64,000 bases of DNA from positions 124,001-188,000 of the forward strand of contig JBGSIC010000013.1 in the NCBI GenBank assembly GCA_041751875.1, written 5' to 3'. The translations under genes and the position numbers were made by a program. Position 1 is the first letter of the stretch. Each line of letters starts with the position of its first letter. This DNA comes from JBGSIC01 sp041751875. GTDB taxonomy: Bacteria; Bdellovibrionota; FAC87; UBA2466; JACKAF01. Shown here in pieces: positions 50,068 to 58,821 of this stretch. The notes beneath the pieces were generated by a model. The model did not search any database and had not been told where the DNA came from. It saw nothing but the letters and a program-made list of their open reading frames with translations.

Positions 50068-52503
50068 TTAGGGGCAGGGACGACGAATGCGCATGACATT
50101 GCTGGTTTCGCCGAAAGATTGCGATAGCGCCATGGTGATGTGCCGGTTTGGCTCGTTGGCTCCACAATACTTGCGTATCGCAAACGCGAGAGGCTTTGAA
50201 TAACAAACCGTAGAAAGACTGGACTGGATCTCTCTTTCCATATCAGCCGGTGTGAGTTTTCTTTTGATCGCACCGCTGCAATCTTTTTTTGACTCCCCAC
50301 CCAAAAAAGTCTCGATTCGATAAGCACCATCTTTTACATAGGCCCGACGAATACGTCCATTGTCAGTGTCGGCAATGTATATGTCGTTTCCATCTCTAAC
50401 TAATCGGGCGGGCGCGCTCAGAAGAGAAAGGTTGGCAAGTCCACCATCTCCCGCAAATCCCGGTCGCATATTTGATCCGGCAAAGGGAGTAATAGCAGCA
50501 GTACTTGGATTTAATGAGGATACTCTTCGCTCTCCATCCGAAAAAAGGACTTTCCCCCCTAAAATTGCAAATCCACTCGAGTACGACGCTGAAGTTACCC
50601 GATGAGGTACATTCGCTTCGTCGAGATAGCCGAGCGGATAGGAACCCACAATAGGATGGTTCGAAAAATAAATTCTACCTGTTTCACTCAAGCCAAGAGC
50701 CAGGGGAGCAATTTCCGGAGAATGAACCACCGTGGAAATGGTTCCGTTTACAATTTGTCGGATCTTCCGATTCCAGGTGTCAGCAACATAGACTTTGTTG
50801 TTCGCAATTAGAATGTCCGAAGGGCCATTGAATCTGGCAAGCGTGGCTTCATTTCCCTCTCCAGAGTCGCCTAGAGTCCCCGTTCCGGCAAACACCGATA
50901 TGCTTCCGTTGGGATCAATTCGAAAAACCTGGTGCCGAGCAGAATCAACTGCATAGATAGAGTCATCAGGACCAATGGCCACTCCCGATACGTGACCAAA
51001 TTGTGCGGTGGTCGACTCGTATGTTGTCCCCGCTGTCATCACCAGAGGGTCTCTTGTTCCGGCAACAGTGGGACCCATGTGATTTCCCACCAAACGCTTT
51101 ATCTGGTTCCGCCCATCGACTACTAAAACTGAACCAGACGCTTCTACGGCGATCCCGCTGCTGGCATCACTCAGTCTGACAACGGTTGAAAGGTTTCCCT
51201 GCGAAGAAATTTTTCGGATTCCATAGTAACGATCCCCAAAGTCGCCTATGTATCCTTGTAGGTACAGCTCACCTTGAGGCGAAATCGCAATTGTGTCGAC
51301 TACCCCAAGACTTGCTTCTATTGCCGGCATTCCATCTCTGCTGAGACCATAAAGGCCCCCGTTGCCAGCAAACAAAGAAATATTTCCCAATCTATCGATG
51401 CGGCGAATGCGCGTGTCTTCAGCAACGTAAAGACTTCCGTCCTTTCCCCACGCCAGCGATCGCGGGGAAGAGAGAAGCGCATCAATCGCTGGGCCACCGT
51501 CACCCGCATGGCGATTAGTGAAACTCTCACCGGCAATTCTTAATCGCTCACCCGATGCGCCGAGCTTGTAAAGTGCGTGCCCGTCAGTGAAATAAAGTGA
51601 GCCTTTTTCCCCTTCCAATATGGTACGGATATCCTGTTGAACCGTGCCTCTCGGAATGACAACATTTACTCTTCCCTCTTCCGGAACTTTAAGAACCTGA
51701 GCATTCTGCCGATTGGGGGAATCGAGCACATAGATCGCATCCTTACCGCATGCGATGTCGGTAATTTTACTAAAACCAACCCGCAACCGGTCGGAGTATT
51801 CCTGCCCATTTGCGGGATTAGAGGATCCCGCAAAAAGTCGCAGCTGATCTCTTTCCACTACATACACGTTCTGTTGAGTGGAGAAATAAAAACGCTCTCC
51901 TTGAGTACAAAGCGAAGTCGGACGCCCCACATAGGTATCGGTCGCGGGCATGCTTAAGTTTTGAAGGCCAAAACGGTTTACTCCATCTGGTGAAGGAGGT
52001 GCAGCTTGAGAATAAAAAGGCAGAAGCGAGGACACGCGGCCAAAGGACTCGACCGAGAAGGGAAGATGCACAATTTCTTCTTCTACGGCCTGCCGTTGTG
52101 TTGCAATTTCCGTGGTGACCAAACCAAAACGCACTTTCGAAGGAACGGACGTCTTTAGGCAAATAGAGCACTGCTCAGAAAAATCCGAGGAATCTACCGT
52201 GCACCCTTCTACGCTAATTTCTCCACCATCGAGTCTTTCGGGCTCACTCCAGTTGAGAGCAAGTCCCTCGGGCAGCGAGGTAGCACGCACTTCTTGTCCG
52301 CCCACAGAAACAACCGCCTGGCAGACAACGTCGTACAGACAACCGTTTCCCTTTTTAAATTGGCAACGCGGACGAAGCTTCCCAAATTCGATGGCGCCGC
52401 CAAAACCACTCGCGTCGGCTCGAATACCCTTGATTCTTGTGCAATGAGAAAGGGATAGGGCAAAAAGAAGGCAAGTAATTGAAACTGTTAGCCAACGTAC
52501 CAC
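50068..52503 (-). CDS. NHL-repeat exported protein
   Basis: An 811-residue protein. After a signal sequence (LTVSITCLLFALSLSHC, a weak lipobox) and an N-terminal domain rich in Cys, NHL-type beta-propeller repeats fill residues about 180-740, seen as IYVLDSPNRQNAQVLKV, SLYVAEDTRIRRIDR, SIYAVDSARHQVFRI, VYVADTWNRKIRQI and IYIADTDNGRIRRA. Such propellers bind proteins or glycans at the surface. The start is GTG with GAGG five bases upstream. The Cys-rich end (KKDCSG, STVCYSK, KYCGANE) may be cross-linked. Confidence 0.85.
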   Translation of the reverse strand: MVRWLTVSITCLLFALSLSHCTRIKGIRADASGFGGAIEFGKLRPRCQFKKGNGCLYDVVCQAVVSVGGQEVRATSLPEGLALNWSEPERLDGGEISVEGCTVDSSDFSEQCSICLKTSVPSKVRFGLVTTEIATQRQAVEEEIVHLPFSVESFGRVSSLLPFYSQAAPPSPDGVNRFGLQNLSMPATDTYVGRPTSLCTQGERFYFSTQQNVYVVERDQLRLFAGSSNPANGQEYSDRLRVGFSKITDIACGKDAIYVLDSPNRQNAQVLKVPEEGRVNVVIPRGTVQQDIRTILEGEKGSLYFTDGHALYKLGASGERLRIAGESFTNRHAGDGGPAIDALLSSPRSLAWGKDGSLYVAEDTRIRRIDRLGNISLFAGNGGLYGLSRDGMPAIEASLGVVDTIAISPQGELYLQGYIGDFGDRYYGIRKISSQGNLSTVVRLSDASSGIAVEASGSVLVVDGRNQIKRLVGNHMGPTVAGTRDPLVMTAGTTYESTTAQFGHVSGVAIGPDDSIYAVDSARHQVFRIDPNGSISVFAGTGTLGDSGEGNEATLARFNGPSDILIANNKVYVADTWNRKIRQIVNGTISTVVHSPEIAPLALGLSETGRIYFSNHPIVGSYPLGYLDEANVPHRVTSASYSSGFAILGGKVLFSDGERRVSSLNPSTAAITPFAGSNMRPGFAGDGGLANLSLLSAPARLVRDGNDIYIADTDNGRIRRAYVKDGAYRIETFLGGESKKDCSGAIKRKLTPADMEREIQSSLSTVCYSKPLAFAIRKYCGANEPNRHITMALSQSFGETSNVMRIRRPCP

Positions 52504-52577
52504 CCAAACCTCAACTTCTAGGCCGAAACCACCGTAAAGACGAATAGCTACATTCTATCAGATTGCCGCTATGCGAA

Positions 52578-54098
52578 ATGTGGAGATTGGACACCGTGAA
52601 TCAGAGGGAATTGTTTAGTAATATTGATATGTTAATCAAGGCTGGCAAAGCTGCGGCCGCAGTCAAATCCCTTAAGAAAATCCGGGCTCAAAAGCTCTCA
52701 GCCTCGGACCGAGAGACCTACGCCAGCCTCGCCAGAAGGCTGTCACTCCCTGAACTGTCCATCCGGCTCCTTCACCCTTTCGTTCGTCCCCCGGTTGCAA
52801 GCCTGCAGAGAGCCAGTCTCGGAGAAAAAGCCGAGTATGCAGCGGCGTTGATTTACGTAGGAGCTTTCGCGGAGGCGCTGGAAATTCTAGAAGGCGTGCC
52901 TTGCCAAAAGTACCCGAGCCAACTTCTGTTTCGTGCCTTCGCGTACATCGGGCAGTGGAACTACGCAGAAGCCATTCCCCTACTGCAAGATTATTCCGAG
53001 CGAACGGATCTTTCTCACTACCAACGCATGGTGGGAAAAACCAATCTTTGCGAGGCCCTGATTTATGAAAGGCATCCGCTAGCATCTGAAACGATCGAAG
53101 AGACGATCAAGGAAGCCAGGGAACATTCCTATACGATCATACTAGGGCGCCTTCAGACAATCCTTATCGATCTCATGCTAGCCACAGGCAACCTGGGTGA
53201 GGCCGAACGCTTAGTGAAGGAATCTGAAAAAGCTTTCCAGAATGCTGATACGCGCGACGCCTTTTTTGTTAGAAAGTGGAGAGCATTAATTTCTCTTCAC
53301 CGAGAAGGTGGGTCTAAAGCAGCTATTGCACAGCTCGATGCCGTTCGAAAAGAAGCTACCGAAAGATGGCTGCATTGGGAAACCGTCAGAGATTGCGACT
53401 ACTACCAGGCAATGCACACGCGCGACTACCAACTCGCACTGAGCCTTTTTTGTGGAACTCCCTTTGACTCATTTCGCAAACGACTTTTGTCGTCGTTTAA
53501 AACACTTACAGACAGTGTCGCCGTTGAGTGGAGGATCGGCAATGGCAGTCAATACAAGACACTCGAACTTTTGTCTGGCGAATCGCCTTTGCGACGCCGT
53601 CTTCTTGATTCGGGAAAGCTAAACTACCTACTACTATCTTTCTTGACCCGCGATTTTTATCGCCCTGCCCGCATCTCTGCGATCGCCGCCGCTCTCTACC
53701 CAGGAGAATTCTACAACCCACAGTCCTCGCCGAAGAGAGTGCGAACGGCCATTCAACGATTAAGAGAGTGGTTTCGCGCTCATAAACTGCCCTTAACGAT
53801 TGAAGAAGTCAGTGGAGACTATCGCCTTCAATCCAAAAAGGCAGTTGGACTCCTTGTTCCGCTGGAGAGAGAGACCGATAAGAGCAAACACCCCGAACTC
53901 GAGCTTCTAAGAGAAGTCCTTAGCGCAAAGCCCTTCTTTTCCCGCAAAGATGTCGTAGACGCTCTTTCCACCAGCGTACGCACCGCCAATCGCCTACTTA
54001 AAGAAGGCGAAGAGACGGGGGTTCTACGCCGACAAGGTAAGGGCCGCTCCACCGTTTACTTTTGGGCTGACGAACATGCCCCAAAGCTCGTGGCCTAG
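52578..54098 (+). CDS. TPR-containing transcriptional regulator with two C-terminal winged helices
   Basis: About 506 residues. The N-terminal two thirds are TPR-like helical repeats (AAALIYVGAFAEALEILEG, FAYIGQWNYAEAIPLL, MLATGNLGEAERLVKES). Then comes a SARP/OmpR-like winged helix (SPKRVRTAIQRLREWFRAHK, then VSGDYRLQ, residues about 385-430) and a second one (FFSRKDVVDALSTSVRTANR, residues about 455-500). This layout is common among Bdellovibrio-type regulators. ATG at 52578 is annotated; GTG at 52596 has a better ribosome site. It is divergent from the NHL gene and precedes the secreted pair at 54226, which it may control. Confidence 0.8.
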   Translation: MWRLDTVNQRELFSNIDMLIKAGKAAAAVKSLKKIRAQKLSASDRETYASLARRLSLPELSIRLLHPFVRPPVASLQRASLGEKAEYAAALIYVGAFAEALEILEGVPCQKYPSQLLFRAFAYIGQWNYAEAIPLLQDYSERTDLSHYQRMVGKTNLCEALIYERHPLASETIEETIKEAREHSYTIILGRLQTILIDLMLATGNLGEAERLVKESEKAFQNADTRDAFFVRKWRALISLHREGGSKAAIAQLDAVRKEATERWLHWETVRDCDYYQAMHTRDYQLALSLFCGTPFDSFRKRLLSSFKTLTDSVAVEWRIGNGSQYKTLELLSGESPLRRRLLDSGKLNYLLLSFLTRDFYRPARISAIAAALYPGEFYNPQSSPKRVRTAIQRLREWFRAHKLPLTIEEVSGDYRLQSKKAVGLLVPLERETDKSKHPELELLREVLSAKPFFSRKDVVDALSTSVRTANRLLKEGEETGVLRRQGKGRSTVYFWADEHAPKLVA

Positions 54099-54225
54099 AT
54101 TCCCAGGCTCAGAATAATCGTGCCAAACATGTAGCCCCCGTCAGCTCCCCCCCCTAGGTATCCTTATTAAAACTAGTAAACTGCGGCACGTTCGCAAGCG
54201 CACTTTAACGCTTTGGAGCAAATAC

Positions 54226-56217
54226 ATGGAACGGCCGCACTTTTTTTCCCTTTTGGTTTTGAACCGAACCGACTCGTTAGCTCGAGGGGCTGCAACTTTT
54301 GCGTTCTTGTTTTTCGCAGCTACGGGGTTTGCCAATCAGCAAGAACATGCGCCAGCTGCACAAATCCGCCCCATCAACACGGATCCCAAGCCCGATCTTC
54401 TGGCTGAAAAAAATATTATCTGTGACCCGGTAACCTTAGTTTGTGATTTTTCCAAGGCGGTGCTCACCCTAGATTTGTTTGCCGATCCACGGGAGAAACC
54501 TTTTGTCGAAGAACTTGAGGCACGTTACCCGGGTATTTCAGAAGAGCTCACCAATCGGCGCCGTACGCAAATCATTCAAATAGATGACTCCGTTATCGTT
54601 CCCCCTGGACCCGAAGGTTACATGCGCGGCTATTCCAGTGAGGGTCACAAAGCGCGGGTGAATCATGTGCTTGGCAATTGTGTGGAAGCTTTAGATTTAT
54701 TTATTGCGTCGTCTAAAGCCAGAGCTTCCTATTCCGCTGGTGCGCGCGGCTGGTGGAAGGATCGAAAGGCTGGTGACCGTATAGAAGAAGATTTTTTAGT
54801 TGAGCGAGCAGAGATGAATCTCAAAATGTGCCGGCAGGAGCTTGCACTTCTGGGTTTCACAGATGAGGCGACTCTTTCTCAGCTCGATAAGGAATGGAAG
54901 AAAGCTCTTCTTGCCGATGCTGAAAATCTCAAAGCTCATCTGAGCAACCTGACCAAGACGATGATTGTTGCGCCCCTTGCGGCATTCGCGATCCCGGTCG
55001 CCATTTATGCAGCTGGCGCACTCGCTGTAAGTGGGGCTGCTACTGCGGGAGTGGCCACCACCGCAAAATCGGGAGCGGCAATTAAGTTGGCCACGGCTGG
55101 TCTTGTGGCAGGAGCGGGTTCCGACGGCATCATGCAGTCGGCTGAAATCAGAGATGGAACACGTGAAAGCTATTCCCCTCTGCGCACCGTGGGTTTTGCA
55201 GCCGCGGGTGCGGTCGTAGGTCCTCTGGCCGGAGCGGCTCCCGCGGCACTCACTGTTGCCGCAGGCACTACCGCACTTATCAACGAGGGTTATGAAGCAG
55301 TCGCAAGCGCTCGAGACGGAAACTATTGGACTGCAGGAGCGCATGGTGCAAACACACTCCTCTCTCTCGGAGGAACGGCCTTAGGCCTCCGAAGGCCTAA
55401 ATCAATCACTGCAGCGAAAGCTCCGAAGGAATATCCCAAAGTACGCGATCCGTTTAAGGCGTGGGCCGAGCGAGTTGCGCGCTTAGAAGGAAGAGAAGCA
55501 ACACTTCCCGCAAGAAATCCGAGAACGGTTCGCCCGACGCAGGACACTGCCCCTGCTGATAGCCTTTCGGCCTGGGTTTCTCCAGAGCTCGCTGACGACT
55601 TGGGCCCCGTTCTCGCGCGTAAGCTTGCGCGTCTAGAACAAGAAGCGGCAAGAGTGGCGGCTGCCAGAAAACCCAGCACCACCTCACCCGTACCCCCGCG
55701 AACGGGCGCGCCTCCTAGTGGCGGCCATTCACCCCCTCTTAGAAGAACTCCGCGCGTAGAACTTCCCGACTCGGTAGACGCCTCGTCCCCGCTGGCGACA
55801 GCCGCGGCTTTTGAGGGAGTTTCACCACAGACAGCGGGACGCGCTGGCCAGCTGCTCGCTCGAAAGCTCAACCTGATTGGCGGACGTGTTGTAGAAGTTG
55901 CTGTGAGAGCCCGGAGTAACCCGGATAGCACTGAGTTTGAACCGACTTTCCAACGCGCAATCCGCGAGATGTCCCGTGTATTAGAGGGTACGGGGTTCGA
56001 AGATGTGGGTGGAGGGAATATAGTAAACACAACAACAAGAAGTCTTGTTATTCAACCTCGCCCTATGCGCTCCACTGCTGATGTGGACGGACGCTACGCT
56101 TATATAGAAGGGCGCCTCAAAGAGCTCTATGACCTGGCTTTGATTCTCCAAGCGCGGGGCGGAGTACAAGGCCGCAAAAACAATCCATTCTGGAGAGAAG
56201 ATCCAACCTTTGAATAA
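54226..56217 (+). CDS. Large exported protein with hydrophobic Gly/Ala-rich core, possible effector
   Basis: A 663-residue protein. The signal region has a long n-part. Residues 40-245 are hydrophilic with two Cys (CDPVTLVC); residues 245-390 are Ala/Gly-rich with several candidate membrane helices (APLAAFAIPVAIYAAGALAV, FAAAGAVVGPLAGAAPAAL). A Pro/Arg-rich linker and a C-terminal domain (residues 520-663, RARSNPDSTEFEPTF, RPMRSTADVDGRY) follow. This order resembles toxins that carry a membrane segment before a C-terminal effector domain; that reading is an inference. GGAG precedes the ATG. The Cys-rich gene follows after 12 bases. Confidence 0.6.
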   Translation: MERPHFFSLLVLNRTDSLARGAATFAFLFFAATGFANQQEHAPAAQIRPINTDPKPDLLAEKNIICDPVTLVCDFSKAVLTLDLFADPREKPFVEELEARYPGISEELTNRRRTQIIQIDDSVIVPPGPEGYMRGYSSEGHKARVNHVLGNCVEALDLFIASSKARASYSAGARGWWKDRKAGDRIEEDFLVERAEMNLKMCRQELALLGFTDEATLSQLDKEWKKALLADAENLKAHLSNLTKTMIVAPLAAFAIPVAIYAAGALAVSGAATAGVATTAKSGAAIKLATAGLVAGAGSDGIMQSAEIRDGTRESYSPLRTVGFAAAGAVVGPLAGAAPAALTVAAGTTALINEGYEAVASARDGNYWTAGAHGANTLLSLGGTALGLRRPKSITAAKAPKEYPKVRDPFKAWAERVARLEGREATLPARNPRTVRPTQDTAPADSLSAWVSPELADDLGPVLARKLARLEQEAARVAAARKPSTTSPVPPRTGAPPSGGHSPPLRRTPRVELPDSVDASSPLATAAAFEGVSPQTAGRAGQLLARKLNLIGGRVVEVAVRARSNPDSTEFEPTFQRAIREMSRVLEGTGFEDVGGGNIVNTTTRSLVIQPRPMRSTADVDGRYAYIEGRLKELYDLALILQARGGVQGRKNNPFWREDPTFE

Positions 56218-56229
56218 ACGGAAATTTTT

Positions 56230-57492
56230 ATGTGGTACCGCAATCTTGTCTATCTGGGATTATTCATCGTCTCGCAAAGCTCGGCCGCTGCCACCCCCGA
56301 GAAATTTCTGTGTTGGTACTACTTTCCTGACTACCACGAACCTAAAGATCGCTTCTTAAAAGAGTGTGACCGCTGGTGCGATCAGGTGCTAGCGGGAAAG
56401 ATTGCTGGAATTCCCAAGCCAGCCGCGGGAAGCAAATGCACCAAAGCTCCCGTAGATGCGAAACCCGATGGGCAATGGTCGGAAAGAATGGAAACTTGTG
56501 GCTACGGGGGATACGCCGCGTGTTCTTATCACGGGCACAGCGCGGGGTATATTGAGGACGAAACGACTGGCGCCGGAGTCTCGGCTCCCGAGGTAGCACT
56601 CACCTGCTTGCGGAGTTCTTCGTGCTCCCGTTTCGATTCGAATTCCTGCTTTGGTATTCCGCCGCGGGAAATCATTCCCTTTTTGAAGCAGTTTAGAGAA
56701 GACGTCGAAAGAGGGAAGATTCCTCTTCCCAAGTCCGGAGAGTCTACCGAGGTACAACTTGAACAAGGATTTTTTTCAGTCGACCTCACAAGTGACAGAG
56801 TTTTATCGACTCAAGTTACTTTCTCTTTAACCAACAACAATGGACAGTGCGAAGTAAACGCTCTCTACCCTCGGTGCAGCACTGCCTCTCCACGAACAGT
56901 TCTCAACCCAGAGGGAACGGATAACTCTTGCTTCGCTCAGTATCAGACGTACCATTGTCAGCTGCCGAAAGAGGGTAAGTTTATTGATAATCCGTTGGAG
57001 GCGAAAAAGCAGGTGCTAGCCGCCGAAACTTGCTGTTCTGATCCCGCCACAGGGGCTTTTAACTATCACCTTTGTGAAAACAGCGGAGGCGATCCCGAAA
57101 AGCTAGACCTGCTCTGCCAGTGCCCGATTCCCGAATGCGAGGACATACTCGATGTTCCGACAAAGTGTACAGGTTATCGCGAGTATCCTGAACGCAGGCC
57201 AGCTACCATTCCGATGTGCAAGAAAAAGGATTCTTCCGGAAAAGTCACAAACGTAACGATGTGTTGTAAGGATCCCGAGGCCTCCCGGGAAGCAAAATAC
57301 GGAGACAACCTAGGCATTTTTGCAAAGCGGACCGACTGTCCCGACATCATTGCCGAAGAAGCTAGAGAGGCGAAAAGACGTAAATCCGTGATCGAAGATC
57401 TAGAAGCGGCAGGTGTGGGGGCGAATAAATCAGGATCAGAGCCACGACATTCCACTCAACCCCGCCGCCCTATCGTCCCGACAACACACTAG
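56230..57492 (+). CDS. Cys-rich exported protein
   Basis: A 420-residue exported protein with about 24 Cys spread over residues 30-370, including CC pairs (ETCCSD, TMCCKD) and CQCP. A signal peptide (LVYLGLFIVSQSSAAA) is clear. The C-terminal 50 residues are basic and disordered. Such Cys density implies a rigid extracellular protein stabilised by disulfides. No family is recognised. It is 12 bases behind the 663-residue protein and should be made with it. A strong terminator follows. Confidence 0.7.
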   Translation: MWYRNLVYLGLFIVSQSSAAATPEKFLCWYYFPDYHEPKDRFLKECDRWCDQVLAGKIAGIPKPAAGSKCTKAPVDAKPDGQWSERMETCGYGGYAACSYHGHSAGYIEDETTGAGVSAPEVALTCLRSSSCSRFDSNSCFGIPPREIIPFLKQFREDVERGKIPLPKSGESTEVQLEQGFFSVDLTSDRVLSTQVTFSLTNNNGQCEVNALYPRCSTASPRTVLNPEGTDNSCFAQYQTYHCQLPKEGKFIDNPLEAKKQVLAAETCCSDPATGAFNYHLCENSGGDPEKLDLLCQCPIPECEDILDVPTKCTGYREYPERRPATIPMCKKKDSSGKVTNVTMCCKDPEASREAKYGDNLGIFAKRTDCPDIIAEEAREAKRRKSVIEDLEAAGVGANKSGSEPRHSTQPRRPIVPTTH

Positions 57493-57532
57493 GTCACTAA
57501 GTCTAGCTACGACTTAGCCAAAACGTGAAATA

Positions 57533-57568
57533 GCAAAAGCCAGCTTTCGCTGGCTTTTGCCTTTCTCG
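57533..57568. terminator. Bidirectional terminator between Cys-rich and beta-trefoil genes
   Basis: Perfect 12-bp stem GCAAAAGCCAGC-TTTC-GCTGGCTTTTGC with T-rich sequence on the plus side and A-rich flank usable on the minus side. It lies between convergent genes. Confidence 0.85.
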
Positions 57569-57587
57569 TGTTCTTCTTTTGCTTAGC

Positions 57588-58091
57588 TCAAACTCCGCAG
57601 CGAAGTTTGAATTTCTCCCAGTTGCCTACCCGGGTGGCATCTGTGTGAAGAACATCCGTGATGCGTCCTCCACCACCGACGGCCGTCAGGTAGCGACCGT
57701 TGTAGGTTTTGATCGCGTAGTAACCACCACCCAGGGAAATCAGTTGAAACTTCTCCCAGTCACGAAGGCGGGTGGCATCCGAGTGAATCGCATCTTGAAT
57801 CATGCCGCCACCGTTTACCGCCCCTAAGTAAAACCCCTTCACCGTCCGGATACCGTAGGTCACAATCGGCGTTCCTTCATCGGCGTCCACCAACGTGAAC
57901 TTCTCCCAAGCTTTGGCTTGCGTCGCATCTGAGTGCATCACATCGTTGATACGTCCGCCGCCACCAACAGCCGTCAAATAACGACCGTTGTAGGTCTGAA
58001 TGAAACAGTTAATCGGGGCATTTGCGCTATAAGCTACGGGCGCGAAACTGAGGCTAAAAACCAAGAAACCAAGCATTAAGAACGTTTTCAT
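57588..58091 (-). CDS. Exported beta-trefoil (fascin-like) protein
   Basis: A 167-residue protein: signal peptide (KTFLMLGFLVFSLSFAPVAYS) then three tandem repeats of about 43 residues, each reading close to Y-N-G-R-Y-L-T-A-V-G-G-G-G-R, then H-S-D-A-T and W-E-K-F. Repeats one and three are nearly identical (TYNGRYLTAVGGGGRI in both), repeat two has diverged. This is a complete three-lobed beta-trefoil of the fascin or lectin type and probably binds glycans. AGGAGAG precedes the ATG. Confidence 0.85.
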   Translation of the reverse strand: MKTFLMLGFLVFSLSFAPVAYSANAPINCFIQTYNGRYLTAVGGGGRINDVMHSDATQAKAWEKFTLVDADEGTPIVTYGIRTVKGFYLGAVNGGGMIQDAIHSDATRLRDWEKFQLISLGGGYYAIKTYNGRYLTAVGGGGRITDVLHTDATRVGNWEKFKLRCGV

Positions 58092-58239
58092 TTGTCTCTC
58101 CTTTGATTAATTCGGGGGTCGATTTCGACCCTCAATAACTCACGCGCAAAGGGCCTCAAAAAGAGCTCATGGAAAGTGAAAAAAGAATGAAATTGGCTCA
58201 ATGCGAGGCTTAATGTAGGTTTCCAGGCTAGGTAATTGG

Positions 58240-58821
58240 ATGGAAGAACTCACGAAAAACGTAACCCAGCTCCTGGTCCTCCACGGCCAGGGCGACTCTC
58301 AAGCTCTCGAGAAGCTTTTGCCCTTGGTTTACCAGGAGTTGCGACGGCTTGCCCAAAGCTACATGCGTAAGGAGGGTTCGGGCCATACGCTTCAAGCCAC
58401 AGCCTTAGTACACGAAGCCTATTTTAGATTGGTCGACCAAAAAGACTTTAAGTGGCAAAACCGCTCCCATTTCTTTGGGGTGGCCGCACAGCTCATGCGG
58501 CGCCTGTTAATTGACCATGCACGCGGTAAAAAGGCCGACAAAAGAGGCGGTACTAAAGTAAAGGTGACCTTGGATGAGGGCTTACACGTCCCCAACCCTG
58601 AAGAAGGCAGTGATGTGCTTGCGCTGGATGAGGCACTTCAAAAACTCTCTCTATTAAATGAACGCCAGGGCCGCGTGGTCGAGCTTCGCTATTTTGGCGG
58701 ATTAAGCTTAGAAGAAATCGCAGAAGTCTTAGCCATCTCACCGGCCACCGTGAAACGAGATTGGACGCTTGCCAAAGCATGGCTTCACCGAGAGCTCACG
58801 CATGAACAGTCTAACTCCTAA
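58240..58821 (+). CDS. ECF-family sigma factor (TIGR02999 / ECF43-like)
   Basis: A 193-residue sigma factor. Region 2 includes LVYQELRRLAQSYMRKEGSG and ATALVHEAYFRLVDQ; NRSHFFGVAAQLMRRLLIDH follows; region 4 is ELRYFGGLSLEEIAEVLAIS, PATVKRDWTLAKAWLHREL. This matches TIGR02999, a group usually encoded with Ser/Thr kinases and thought to be switched by phosphorylation rather than an anti-sigma factor. The kinase gene starts 20 bases before its stop. Confidence 0.93.
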   Translation: MEELTKNVTQLLVLHGQGDSQALEKLLPLVYQELRRLAQSYMRKEGSGHTLQATALVHEAYFRLVDQKDFKWQNRSHFFGVAAQLMRRLLIDHARGKKADKRGGTKVKVTLDEGLHVPNPEEGSDVLALDEALQKLSLLNERQGRVVELRYFGGLSLEEIAEVLAISPATVKRDWTLAKAWLHRELTHEQSNS

